Notes: generated by a model from the sequence alone, not told the origin. 7,823 bases of DNA from DATAOG01 sp046727895 (GCA_046727895.1 JBKPDM010000345.1:1-7823); one strand, 5' to 3'. Shown: positions 1-6,753, counted from the first letter of the stretch. Numbers and translations: made by a program.

Positions 1-876
<876 letters not shown>

Positions 877-880
<4 letters not shown>

Positions 881-1437
881 GCCGGCAACTCGATCACCTC
901 GAGGGTCAGATGAGTGTTGGTGTAGACGCAGATTCCGGCCGCGATCGTCATGGCCTTGCGTGCGACGGCCTCGGCGCTCATGCCATCGAGGTCGAGCAGG
1001 GCGCGCGCCGCGGCCAGGGCGAAGGGCCCGCCGGAGCCGATGCCGATCAGGCCGTCGTCGGGTTCGAGAACATCGCCGTTGCCGGTCAGCAGCAGCGAGA
1101 CCTCCGCGTCGGCGACCGCCATCATCGCCTCGAGACGGCGCAGATAGCGGTCGGTTCGCCAGTCTTTGGCCAGCTCGACCGCCGCGCGGGTCAGCTGCCC
1201 GGTGTGGCGCTCAAGCTTCGCCTCGAGCCGCTCGAGCAGGGTGAGCGAGTCCGCCGTGCTGCCGGCGAATCCGGCGAGGATCTTGCCGCCGGCGAGACGT
1301 CGTACCTTGCGTGCGCTGGGCTTCAGGATGGTATTCTGCAGGCTCACCTGACCATCGCCGGCGACGACTACCTGGCGTCCCTTGCGGACGGACAGGATTG
1401 TCGTGCCGTGCCAGGCGGCGCTCGGGGCTGGGCTCAT
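877..1437 (-). CDS. hslV: HslV (ClpQ), threonine peptidase subunit of the HslUV protease
   Basis: N-terminal nucleophile (Ntn) hydrolase related to proteasome beta subunits; it forms the double-hexamer proteolytic chamber capped by HslU. The product is 186 residues. The nucleophile is Thr12 in WHGTTILSVRK, so an 11-residue propeptide should be removed, whereas E. coli HslV loses only its initiator Met. Counting from Thr12 as 1, the catalytic-site residues fall where expected: Asp28 (17, in AGDGQ), Lys44 (33, in KVRRL) and Ser135 (124, in GSGGP). Also present are AGFAGSTAD (55-63), the family signature ELAKDWRTDRYLRRLEA (88-104) and TGNGDV (118-123). A short propeptide of this kind is usual in alphaproteobacteria. 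The Shine-Dalgarno is weak (GTGGA just upstream). It is first in an operon with hslU, and a sigma-32-like promoter sits about 40 bases upstream. Confidence 0.98.
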
Positions 1438-1476
1438 CGATCCACGTGCGGGCAGGCGATCCAGGCTCGGCCCTTG

Positions 1477-1503
1477 ATGGGCCGCCGCCAGGATGTGGTC
1501 AAG
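1477..1503 (-). promoter_or_regulatory. Predicted heat-shock (sigma-32/RpoH) promoter for hslVU
   Basis: On the minus strand CTTGACC (1503-1497) is followed after 14 bases by GCCCATCA (1482-1475). The classical sigma-32 consensus is CTTGAAA, 11-16 bases, CCCCATnT. The match covers the CTTGA core and the CCCAT core with allowed spacing. The -10 core ends 39 bases before the hslV ATG, giving a 5' UTR of about 30 bases. hslVU is a classic RpoH-regulated operon in other proteobacteria, which supports the call. The element lies in the 105-base gap between the upstream 83-residue ORF and hslV. No start-site data exist here. Confidence 0.6.
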
Positions 1504-1542
1504 CCCCGCGCGCAGATCAAGCGCGCAGGCCGTCCTGCTCGC

Positions 1543-1794
1543 TCACGCGCAGGCGCGACGACCTTCGAAGATGCGCATTGTGCGCGCCAGAAGGCGCAGC
1601 GCGCTCACCAGCGCTTTCTGGTCGCGCAGGCGAAAGGCGGTCGCCACCAGAAGCGACGCGCTGATCACGGGCTGAATTTCCTCGAGCTCGGTCCGCAGCG
1701 CGCCGTTCCGCCGATGCAGATCGGCGATGGCCAAGTCCTCGCTCTCCAGCTGGTCGGTGCGGAAAGCGGCGATCGAGCTGGCTGCCTCGGTCAT
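1543..1794 (-). CDS. Small hypothetical protein, 83 residues, upstream of hslV
   Basis: I do not recognise this protein. It starts MTEAASSIAAFRTDQLESED and ends in FEGRRACA. It has no signal peptide or clear membrane span and looks almost wholly helical. Residues about 15-42 are charged with heptad-like Leu/Ile spacing (LHRRNGALRTELEEIQ), followed by a more hydrophobic helix (VISASLLVATAFRL) and an amphipathic Arg/Leu-rich segment. Support for coding is codon usage: nearly all third positions are G or C, as in neighbouring real genes. Start: ATG 1794-1792 with GGGA 7 bases upstream; an in-frame TAA at 1833-1831 excludes a much longer protein. It points the same way as hslVU, 105 bases ahead, and could be co-transcribed, but hslV seems to have its own promoter. 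A coiled-coil scaffold or regulatory role would be a guess. Confidence 0.68.
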   Translation of the reverse strand: MTEAASSIAAFRTDQLESEDLAIADLHRRNGALRTELEEIQPVISASLLVATAFRLRDQKALVSALRLLARTMRIFEGRRACA

Positions 1795-1820
1795 GGTTGT
1801 GTCCCTGGGGCAAGTCTGCG

Positions 1821-1843
1821 GGGGGTCTCCTTAGCGAACCCCC
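1821..1843 (-). promoter_or_regulatory. Small hairpin with AAGGAG in its loop, ahead of the 83-residue ORF
   Basis: On the minus strand GGGGGT (1843-1838) pairs with ACCCCC (1826-1821), leaving an 11-base loop TCGCTAAGGAG. The loop exposes an SD-like AAGGAG, but no start codon follows at normal spacing; the next ATG is about 35 bases away. The 5' arm overlaps GGAGGGGG (1846-1839), which could instead pair with CTCCCTCC inside 1888-1900, so two mutually exclusive folds are possible. It lies just after the T-run of the terminator-like hairpin and 26 bases before the small ORF. A role as an attenuator or translation-control element is inference from pairing done by eye. Confidence 0.35.
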
Positions 1844-1846
1844 TCC

Positions 1847-1884
1847 AAAAAAGTCGCCCCCGTCGGCGTTGGCCGGCGAGGGCG
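1847..1884 (-). terminator. Intrinsic terminator-like hairpin followed by six T, minus strand
   Basis: On the minus strand CGCCCTCGCCGGC (1884-1872) pairs with GCCGACGGGGGCG (1867-1855) around a CAAC loop. This is a 13-bp stem with one C-A mismatch and one G-T wobble, followed two bases later by T6 (1852-1847). That is the standard Rho-independent terminator shape; the plus strand has no T-run after the hairpin, so the direction is right to left. No protein-coding gene on the minus strand ends here, so it would end either a small RNA begun in the AT-rich island or a regulated leader of the downstream 83-residue ORF. Confidence 0.6.
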
Positions 1885-1887
1885 AAT

Positions 1888-1900
1888 GGAGGGAGGGAGG
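1888..1900 (-). repeat. Three overlapping CCTCC motifs (anti-Shine-Dalgarno-like)
   Basis: Read on the minus strand, 1900-1888 is CCTCCCTCCCTCC: a 4-base periodic tract with three CCTCC units, complementary to the purine-rich Shine-Dalgarno. It lies three bases before the terminator-like hairpin. Unpaired CCUCC motifs are known in several alphaproteobacterial small RNAs (for example the cuckoo/alpha-r14-type RNAs), which motivates the sRNA reading. It can also pair with GGAGGGGG at 1846-1839, enclosing the hairpin. Function is inferred. Confidence 0.4.
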
Positions 1901-1972
1901 CACCGTCTGACTTGACGCCCACCTTGTAACTCAAGCGAAAGGAGAAATCAACAAAAAAGTTAATAGGGAAAG

Positions 1973-1990
1973 ACCTATAAAATTATAGGT
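1973..1990. promoter_or_regulatory. Perfect palindrome ACCTATAA-AA-TTATAGGT in an AT-rich island
   Basis: Eight-base arms are separated by two A. The surrounding 1921-2040 is roughly 38% GC by hand count, against far higher values in the flanking genes, as expected for a promoter region. On the minus strand the palindrome contains a perfect TATAAT (1987-1982) that could be a -10 box, but no good -35 lies 16-18 bases upstream; the nearest TTGACG (2019-2014) is 26 bases away. It may be an operator, a promoter element, or both. Confidence 0.4.
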
Positions 1991-2010
1991 AGATGAACTG
2001 CGCGCTACTT

Positions 2011-2030
2011 TTGCGTCAATTTTGACGCAA
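2011..2030. promoter_or_regulatory. Perfect 9-bp inverted repeat TTGCGTCAA-TT-TTGACGCAA, operator-like
   Basis: The arms are perfectly complementary around a two-base spacer, centred in the divergent intergenic region between hslVU and yebC. The size (20 bases, dyad symmetric, half-site TTGCGTCAA) suits a dimeric helix-turn-helix repressor or activator. I cannot name the regulator; no regulatory gene is encoded nearby. TTGACG occurs on both strands within it but is not paired with a correctly spaced -10 box on either. A transcript hairpin is less likely since no T-run follows. Confidence 0.5.
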
Positions 2031-2040
2031 TTGGGTCTGG

Positions 2041-2348
2041 TATGTCGTTCGCCCTGAGATCGTGGGCGGCGAACGCTATTGTTGTGTCTTCGAGTCGCTC
2101 ACGGACCGCGAGCGATGCTCCGCGCAGCTCCGCAATTGATCGGAGTTGGCGGGCAGCAACGCGCAGCTTCTATCCATGGACGACTGGTGCGTGGAAAAAG
2201 AGAGTGCCGCTTCGGGTCGCGCAGGCTGCAAAGCCAAATGCCGCGCCCATCGTTCCGCCGAGGCGGCGGGACGAATACTGGCACCTTGGGCAAGTTCGCC
2301 AGTTTGTGCTAGACATCGGGCAGCATTCGGCAAGGCGGTGAGCTGATC
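2041..2348. other. Non-coding stretch upstream of yebC, no gene recognised
   Basis: Several short ORFs cross this stretch on both strands, but none has the GC3 bias of the flanking genes, a good ribosome site or a recognisable motif. Small hairpins are visible, such as CTCCG/CGGAG around 2129-2146 and CCGCC/GGCGG near 2261-2272, without T-runs. A weak plus-strand promoter may exist before yebC: TTGGGC (2286-2291), 18 bases, then TAGACA (2310-2315) with an extended TG; this is speculative. It probably holds the yebC 5' UTR and possibly decayed sequence. Confidence 0.4.
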
Positions 2349-3095
2349 ATGGCCGGGCACTCACAGTTCAAGAACATCATGCATCGTAAGGGCCGCCAGG
2401 ACGCCAAGCGGGCCAGGACGTTTACCCGGCTGATCCGTGAGGTTCAGGTGGCGGCGCGCCACGGCGCGCCCGATCCCGCGGCCAATCCGCGCCTTCGCTC
2501 GGCGCTTCAGGCCGCGCGCGCCGCCAACGTGCCCAAGGACAACATCGAGCGGGCGATCCACCGCGGCTCGGGCGCCGACGGCGAGAGCTTCGACGAGGTC
2601 CGCTACGAGGGCTATGGTCCAGGCGGCGTCGCCGTGATGGTCGAGACGCTGACCGACAACCGCAACCGCACCGCGGCCGAGGTCCGGGCCGCCTTCGCCA
2701 AGCTCGGCGGCTCGCTCGGCGAGAGCGGCAGCGTCAGCTTTCAGTTCGCTCGGGTCGGCGAGATCCACTATCCGGCCGACGCGGCCGATCCCGAAGCCAT
2801 GCTCGAAGCCGCGATCGACGCCGGCGCTGAGGACTGTCAGTCGCACGAGGAGGGGCACGACATCGTCTGCGCTCCGGATGACCTGAGCACGGTGCGCGAC
2901 GCGCTCGAAGAACGGCTCGGCCCGCCCGAGGAAGCGCGCCTCGGCTGGCGCCCTCAGGTCACCGTGCCCCTCAGCCCCGAGCACGCCGAGACCCTGTTCC
3001 GACTCCTCGAGACTCTGGACGACAACGACGACGTGCAGCGGGTAACCGCCAATTTCGAGGTCGATGACGAGGTCCTCGAGCGACTGTCGGCCTGA
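2349..3095 (+). CDS. yebC: YebC/PmpR (TACO1) family protein
   Basis: A 248-residue protein of the YebC/TACO1 family, the usual family length. It opens with MAGHSQFKNIMHRKGRQDAK, the family N-terminal signature (most members have Lys at residue 6, here Gln). Other conserved blocks are NVPKDNIERAIHRGSG (59-74), YEGYGPGGVAVMVETLTDNRNRT spanning about 85-107, and GGSLGESGSVSFQF (about 119-132). Members were first described as DNA-binding regulators (PmpR); later work on YebC and mitochondrial TACO1 points to ribosome-associated help with translating proline-rich or otherwise difficult sequences. The ATG follows GGTGAG by 6 bases. Its stop overlaps the ruvC start by one base (TGATG), so it heads the yebC-ruvCA cluster, a very common bacterial arrangement. 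Which role applies cannot be read from sequence. Confidence 0.96.
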   Translation: MAGHSQFKNIMHRKGRQDAKRARTFTRLIREVQVAARHGAPDPAANPRLRSALQAARAANVPKDNIERAIHRGSGADGESFDEVRYEGYGPGGVAVMVETLTDNRNRTAAEVRAAFAKLGGSLGESGSVSFQFARVGEIHYPADAADPEAMLEAAIDAGAEDCQSHEEGHDIVCAPDDLSTVRDALEERLGPPEEARLGWRPQVTVPLSPEHAETLFRLLETLDDNDDVQRVTANFEVDDEVLERLSA

Positions 3096-3619
3096 TGCGC
3101 CTGCTGGGGCTCGACCCGGGGCTGCGCCGCACCGGCTGGGGCATGATCGAAGCCCGCGGCAACGCGCTCCATTTCCTCGCGGCCGGTGTGGTCGCGACCG
3201 AAGCCGGCGATCCCCTCGCGGCCCGCCTCGACGTCCTCTATCGCGGTCTGGCCGAGATCGTCGCCCGCCACCGGCCCGAGGCCGCTGCGGTCGAGGAGAC
3301 CGTGGTCAACCGCAACGCCAATTCCTCGCTCAAGCTCGGCCAGGCGCGCGGCGTGGTCCTGTTGGCCGCGGCGCATGCCGGGCTCGCGGTCACCGAGTAC
3401 GCCGCCAAGACGGTCAAGCGCGCGGTGGTCGGCACCGGCGCGGCGGACAAGCGCCAGGTCGCCATGATGGTGCGCACGCTGCTGCCGGCGAGCGGCGACC
3501 TCGTGGGCGACGCGGCCGACGCTCTGGCGGTGGCACTCTGCCACGCCCACCACCAGGCGAGCCGGGATCGGCTGGCGGCCGCCCTCGCTGCGGCGTGGCG
3601 GGCGGAGCGCGGCGCGTGA
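3095..3619 (+). CDS. ruvC: RuvC Holliday-junction resolvase
   Basis: Homodimeric, Mg-dependent endonuclease (RNase H-like fold) that makes paired nicks across Holliday junctions during recombinational repair, on junctions processed by RuvAB. The product is 174 residues, normal for the family. The four acidic active-site residues are visible: Asp7 in GLDPG, Glu67 in VEETVVNRNANS, and Asp139 and Asp142 in GDAADALAVALCH. They correspond to E. coli Asp7, Glu66, Asp138 and Asp141. The KLGQARGV block (80-87) is intact. The ATG shares its A with the yebC stop, and the TGA overlaps the ruvA GTG by 4 bases (3616-3619), so the three genes are probably translationally coupled. Confidence 0.98.
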   Translation: MRLLGLDPGLRRTGWGMIEARGNALHFLAAGVVATEAGDPLAARLDVLYRGLAEIVARHRPEAAAVEETVVNRNANSSLKLGQARGVVLLAAAHAGLAVTEYAAKTVKRAVVGTGAADKRQVAMMVRTLLPASGDLVGDAADALAVALCHAHHQASRDRLAAALAAAWRAERGA

Positions 3620-4218
3620 TCGCGCGCCTGCGCGGTCGCCTCGATACGATCGGCGACGACCATGCCGTAATCGACGTCGGCGGCGTCGGCTATCAGGTCG
3701 TCTGCTCGGCGAACACGCTCGCGGCGCTGCCCGGAGCGGGCGAGGCGGCCGATCTGCACGTCGAGACGCAGTTGCGCGCCGAGAGCATCACGCTCTACGG
3801 CTTCAAGGACCCGGCCGAGCGCGCCTGGTTCCGCCTGCTGCAGACGGTGCAGGGGGTCGGCGCCCGGGTGGCGCTCGCGGTGCTCTCGATTCTGACCCCC
3901 GAGCAGCTGGCGCGCGCCCTTGCCGCCCAGGACAGGGCGGCGCTCACCCGGGCGAGCGGGGTCGGCCCCCGCCTCGCCGGGCGAATCATGGGCGAACTGC
4001 GCGATCGTCTGGTCGACCTGCCGCTGCCCGCGGCCGCGACGGCGATTCCCGGCCCGCCTGGCGGGGCGGCGGCCGATGCGGTCTCGGCCTTGATCAATCT
4101 CGGCTACGGCCGCAGCGAAGCCCACGCCGCGATCGCCAAGGCCGCCGCCACCCTCGGCGAGCAGGCCGCGGTCGACGCCCTGATCCGAACCGGACTGCAA
4201 GAGCTCGCCGGCGTTTGA
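3616..4218 (+). CDS. ruvA: RuvA, Holliday-junction branch-migration subunit
   Basis: Tetrameric junction-binding protein that holds the four-way DNA in a square-planar form and loads RuvB. I start it at GTG 3616 (MIARLRGRL), giving 200 residues, close to the 203 of E. coli; the open frame extends further upstream but that part is a ruvC shadow. Domain I (OB fold) includes DVGGVGYQV (20-28) and ESITLYGFKD (56-65). Two helix-hairpin-helix motifs follow: QTVQGVGARVALAVLS (76-91) and ASGVGPRLAGRIMGELRDRL (113-132). A Pro/Ala/Gly-rich linker (about 136-153) leads to the C-terminal RuvB-binding domain with INLGYGRSEAHAAI (160-173). The GTGA overlap with ruvC supports coupling; there is no independent Shine-Dalgarno. 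Confidence 0.97.
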   Translation: MIARLRGRLDTIGDDHAVIDVGGVGYQVVCSANTLAALPGAGEAADLHVETQLRAESITLYGFKDPAERAWFRLLQTVQGVGARVALAVLSILTPEQLARALAAQDRAALTRASGVGPRLAGRIMGELRDRLVDLPLPAAATAIPGPPGGAAADAVSALINLGYGRSEAHAAIAKAAATLGEQAAVDALIRTGLQELAGV

Positions 4219-4333
4219 CCGTGCCGCATGCCCGCGCCGCTCGGCTGTTCGTTCTGTGCAGGTCGGGCGCAGACCGTCGTGCGATACCAAGTGGGCGAGT
4301 GATTCGCGCGCGCATTTCCGTTAAGACCGCTCG

Positions 4334-5377
4334 ATGGACGAACGGTTGGTCAGCCCGGACGAGGCGGCGGCGGACGCCGATCGCTCGCTCCGCCCACAGC
4401 GGCTCGGCGAGTTCATCGGCCAAGCCCAGCTCTGCGCCAATCTCGCCGTGTTCATCGAGGCCGCGCGCCAGCGCCGCGAAGCGCTCGACCACGTCCTGCT
4501 CGCGGGCCCGCCCGGGCTCGGCAAGACCACGCTCGCCCAGATCATCGCGGCCGAGCTCGGGGTCGGCTTCCGCATGACCTCGGGGCCGGTGATCCTGCGC
4601 GGGGGCGACCTCGCCGCCCAGCTGACCAACCTGCAGTCGCGCGACGTCCTGTTCATCGACGAGATCCACCGCCTCAGCCCCGCCGTGGAAGAGATCCTCT
4701 ACCCGGCGCTCGAGGAGTTCCAGCTCGATCTGATGATCGGCGAGGGGCCGGCGGCGCGCTCGATCCGGATCGACCTCGCGCCCTTCACCCTGATCGGCGC
4801 GACCACCCGGACCGGCCTCCTGACCACGCCGCTGCGTGATCGCTTCGGCATCCTCTCGCGTCTCCATTTCTACGATCGCGCCGAGCTCGAGCAGATCGTG
4901 GTCCGCGGCGCGGCCATCCTCGCGATGCCGTTGAGCGCGAACGGCGCCGCCGAGATCGCGCGCCGGGCCCGCGGTACGCCGCGGGTCGCGATCCGTCTGC
5001 TCCGCCGGGTGCGCGACTTCGCGCTGGTCGCCGGGCAGCGCGAGGTCGACGCCGGGATTGCCGACCGGGCGCTTAACCGTCTCGAAGTCGATCAGCTCGG
5101 CCTCGATGCCCTGGACCGCCGCTACCTCCTCTGCATCGCGCGCAATTACGGCGGCGGGCCGGTCGGCGTCGATACCCTGGCGGCGGCACTCTCGGAGCAG
5201 CGCGACACGCTCGAGGAGGTGGTCGAGCCCTATCTGCTGCAGCAGGGCCTGTTGCAGCGTACGCCGCGCGGCCGGCTGCTGACGCGGCTCGCCTGGCAGC
5301 ATCTGCGGCTCGAGCCGCCGCCGCTCCAGGCGGGGCAAGCCGGGCTGTTCGATGGCCTCGAACCGAGCGAACCCTGA
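4334..5377 (+). CDS. ruvB: RuvB, Holliday-junction branch-migration ATPase
   Basis: AAA+ hexameric motor that drives branch migration on RuvA-bound junctions. The product is 347 residues. Motifs: Walker A GPPGLGKT (58-65), Walker B LFIDEIH (106-112), sensor 1 ATTRTG (156-161; usually ATTRAG), arginine finger in RDRFG (168-172, Arg170), sensor-2 region RLLRRVRDFA (221-230) and a C-terminal winged helix with NYGGGPVGVDTLAAALSE (271-288) and QRTPRGR. Residue 220 is Ile where the usual motif has Asn or Gly (PRIANRLL). The ATG at 4334 is fixed by an in-frame TAA at 4322-4324; no clear Shine-Dalgarno precedes it. The 115-base gap after ruvA (4219-4333) holds no supportable gene, promoter or terminator, so read-through from ruvA is likely. 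The 3' end overlaps ybgC by 26 bases. Confidence 0.98.
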   Translation: MDERLVSPDEAAADADRSLRPQRLGEFIGQAQLCANLAVFIEAARQRREALDHVLLAGPPGLGKTTLAQIIAAELGVGFRMTSGPVILRGGDLAAQLTNLQSRDVLFIDEIHRLSPAVEEILYPALEEFQLDLMIGEGPAARSIRIDLAPFTLIGATTRTGLLTTPLRDRFGILSRLHFYDRAELEQIVVRGAAILAMPLSANGAAEIARRARGTPRVAIRLLRRVRDFALVAGQREVDAGIADRALNRLEVDQLGLDALDRRYLLCIARNYGGGPVGVDTLAAALSEQRDTLEEVVEPYLLQQGLLQRTPRGRLLTRLAWQHLRLEPPPLQAGQAGLFDGLEPSEP

Positions 5378-5828
5378 GGCGCGATCGAGCCCCGCCTGCG
5401 GATGGATCGCGGCCGGGGTCCATCGTCTACCGCTCCGGGTCTACTACGAGGACACCGATGCCGGCGGCATGGTCTACCACGCCAGCCACTTGAGGTTCGC
5501 CGAGCGGGCGCGCACCGAGATGCTGCGCTGCCTGGGGCTGGATCATGGCACGCTGCGCGAGCGCTTCGGCCTCGCCTTCGCGGTCCGTCGCTGCGTGGTC
5601 GACTACCTTGCGCCGGCGCGCCTCGATGATGAGCTGATCGTGATCACCCGGCTGGTCCGGTTGGGCGGCGCCTCGCTCGATCTGGAGCAGCGGATCGAGC
5701 GCGCCCGGCATTCACTCGTGCAGCTGGAGGTCCGCCTTGCGCTGCTCGGCCGCGAGGCGCGCGTGGCCCGCCTGCCGCGCGAGCTCGCGAGCGCCCTCGC
5801 AGCCTTGATCGGGGCCGACAGGGGCTGA
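5352..5828 (+). CDS. ybgC: YbgC family acyl-CoA thioesterase of the Tol-Pal cluster
   Basis: Cytoplasmic hotdog-fold thioesterase (4HBT family) that hydrolyses acyl-CoA esters; in other bacteria YbgC has been linked to phospholipid synthesis enzymes and is encoded with tol-pal. The product is 158 residues, about 20 longer than E. coli YbgC because of an N-terminal extension (MASNRANPEARSSPACGWIA) that comes from starting inside ruvB. The signature VYYEDTDAGGMVYHASHLRF (30-49) carries the catalytic Asp36 (E. coli Asp18) and His43, followed by ERARTEMLR (51-59). Starting at 5352 overlaps ruvB by 26 bases. No in-frame ATG, GTG or TTG was seen between the start and the YYEDTD motif, so the extension is probably real. 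It links the ruv and tol genes. Confidence 0.95.
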   Translation: MASNRANPEARSSPACGWIAAGVHRLPLRVYYEDTDAGGMVYHASHLRFAERARTEMLRCLGLDHGTLRERFGLAFAVRRCVVDYLAPARLDDELIVITRLVRLGGASLDLEQRIERARHSLVQLEVRLALLGREARVARLPRELASALAALIGADRG

Positions 5829-5848
5829 TCGGACGGACCCCTTCGCGC

Positions 5849-5877
5849 TTGACACCCGGAATCGAAGCCGCTTTCTG
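5849..5877 (+). promoter_or_regulatory. Possible promoter in the ybgC-tolQ spacer
   Basis: TTGACA at 5849-5854 is a perfect sigma-70-type -35 hexamer. At 17-base spacing the -10 would be TTTCTG (5872-5877), a poor match. A second weak candidate is TTGGTT (5919-5924) with TATCTG (5942-5947) at 17 bases. The 172-base spacer also holds small GC hairpins, CCGGG/CCCGG (5881-5885 with 5894-5898) and CGGCC/GGCCG (about 5961-5977), neither followed by a T-run, so I call no terminator after ybgC. The spacer is long enough for a separate tol promoter. Confidence 0.3.
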
Positions 5878-6000
5878 CTGCCGGGATGGCCTGCCCGGGC
5901 CGCCGCCAAGGGCGATCGTTGGTTGAAGACCAATCGGTTCCTATCTGATAGCTCAACCCGCGGCCGCCGGGTGGCCGAGGCACATCAGTAGGATTGAGCG

Positions 6001-6750
6001 ATGGAAGAGAACGCCGTCACTGCGCTTCGCCTCGCTGGCGACCAGACGGTGGGCTTCGGCCTGTGGGCGCTGGTCACGCAGGCCGATCCAGTGGTCAAGG
6101 CGGTCCTGGCCCTTCTGGTTCTGGCCTCGATCTGGTCCTGGACCGTGATCTTTGACAAGCTGTTTCGGATCGGCCGGCTGCGCCGCAAGGCGCGCGCCTT
6201 CGAGCGCGACTTCTGGTCCGGCGCCGCCTTGGACGATCTGTACCGGCGCCTCGGCCATCAGGCCGATCATCCGATGGCGATGCTGTTCGCCGCCGCGATG
6301 GAGGAATGGCGCGACTCGCCGAGACCGCCGGCGAGCAGCGGCGCCCGCGCGCTGCTCGAGCGGATCGGCAAGGTCATGACGCTCACCTTGGACCGGGAGC
6401 TGGAGCTGTTGGAGCGCTATCTCAGCTCGCTCGCGACCATCGGCTCGACCGCCCCCTTCGTCGGTCTGTTTGGCACGGTCTGGGGAATCATGAACAGCTT
6501 CCAGTCGATCGCGCTGACCAAGAACACCACGCTCGCCGTGGTCGCCCCGGGCATCGCCGAAGCCTTGCTGGCCACCGCGCTCGGCCTGGTCGCAGCGATC
6601 CCCGCGGTGGTGGCGTACAACAAGCTGTCCGGCGACCTCGACCGCTACGCCAATCGGGTCACCAGCTTCGCCGACGAGTTCACCGTCGTCCTGTCGCGCG
6701 AGCTGGAGAGCGGCCGCTCGCCAGGGTTGGACAGCAGCCGGGCCGCCTGA
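6001..6750 (+). CDS. tolQ: TolQ, proton-channel subunit of the Tol motor
   Basis: Inner-membrane protein of the MotA/TolQ/ExbB family. A TolQ pentamer surrounds a TolR dimer and uses the proton gradient to energise TolA, helping the outer membrane constrict at division and keeping it intact. The product is 249 residues. Three membrane helices are visible: about 31-51 (VVKAVLALLVLASIWSWTVI), 143-167 (with GSTAPFVGLFGTVWGIMNSF at 148-167, the family hallmark) and 181-205 (APGIAEALLATALGLVAAIP). A large cytoplasmic loop lies between helices 1 and 2 (about 52-140). The ATG has AGGA 7 bases upstream (5990-5993). tolR starts 3 bases after the stop. ExbB is the alternative, but the ybgC and tolR/tolA context and sequence favour TolQ. 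Confidence 0.97.
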   Translation: MEENAVTALRLAGDQTVGFGLWALVTQADPVVKAVLALLVLASIWSWTVIFDKLFRIGRLRRKARAFERDFWSGAALDDLYRRLGHQADHPMAMLFAAAMEEWRDSPRPPASSGARALLERIGKVMTLTLDRELELLERYLSSLATIGSTAPFVGLFGTVWGIMNSFQSIALTKNTTLAVVAPGIAEALLATALGLVAAIPAVVAYNKLSGDLDRYANRVTSFADEFTVVLSRELESGRSPGLDSSRAA

Positions 6751-6753
6751 GCC

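Noticed and set aside
1517..1903. Minus-strand 128-codon GTG-start frame overlapping the 83-residue ORF
   Set aside because: It reads through the terminator-like hairpin and gives a low-complexity Arg/Pro-rich product; the other frame has the better GC3 pattern.
910..1929. Long plus-strand open frame opposite hslV and the small ORF
   Set aside because: HslV on the minus strand has every catalytic residue; the plus frame shows no domain and runs through non-coding sequence. High GC creates such shadows.
2022..2050. TTGACG as the -35 of a plus-strand yebC promoter
   Set aside because: At 16-18 base spacing there is no acceptable -10 hexamer, and it is 300 bases from yebC; the palindrome explains the hexamer.
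4219..4333. ruvA-ruvB gap as a small gene or promoter
   Set aside because: The only frame uses a TTG start and continues into ruvB out of frame as an Arg/Ser-rich product; no -35/-10 pair or hairpin with a T-run is visible.
4094..5338. 414-codon minus-strand frame opposite ruvB
   Set aside because: RuvB on the plus strand is complete with all AAA+ motifs; the antisense product is compositionally biased and unrecognisable.
5881..5898. CCGGG/CCCGG hairpin as a terminator after ybgC
   Set aside because: The stem is only 5 bp and no T-run follows on either strand.
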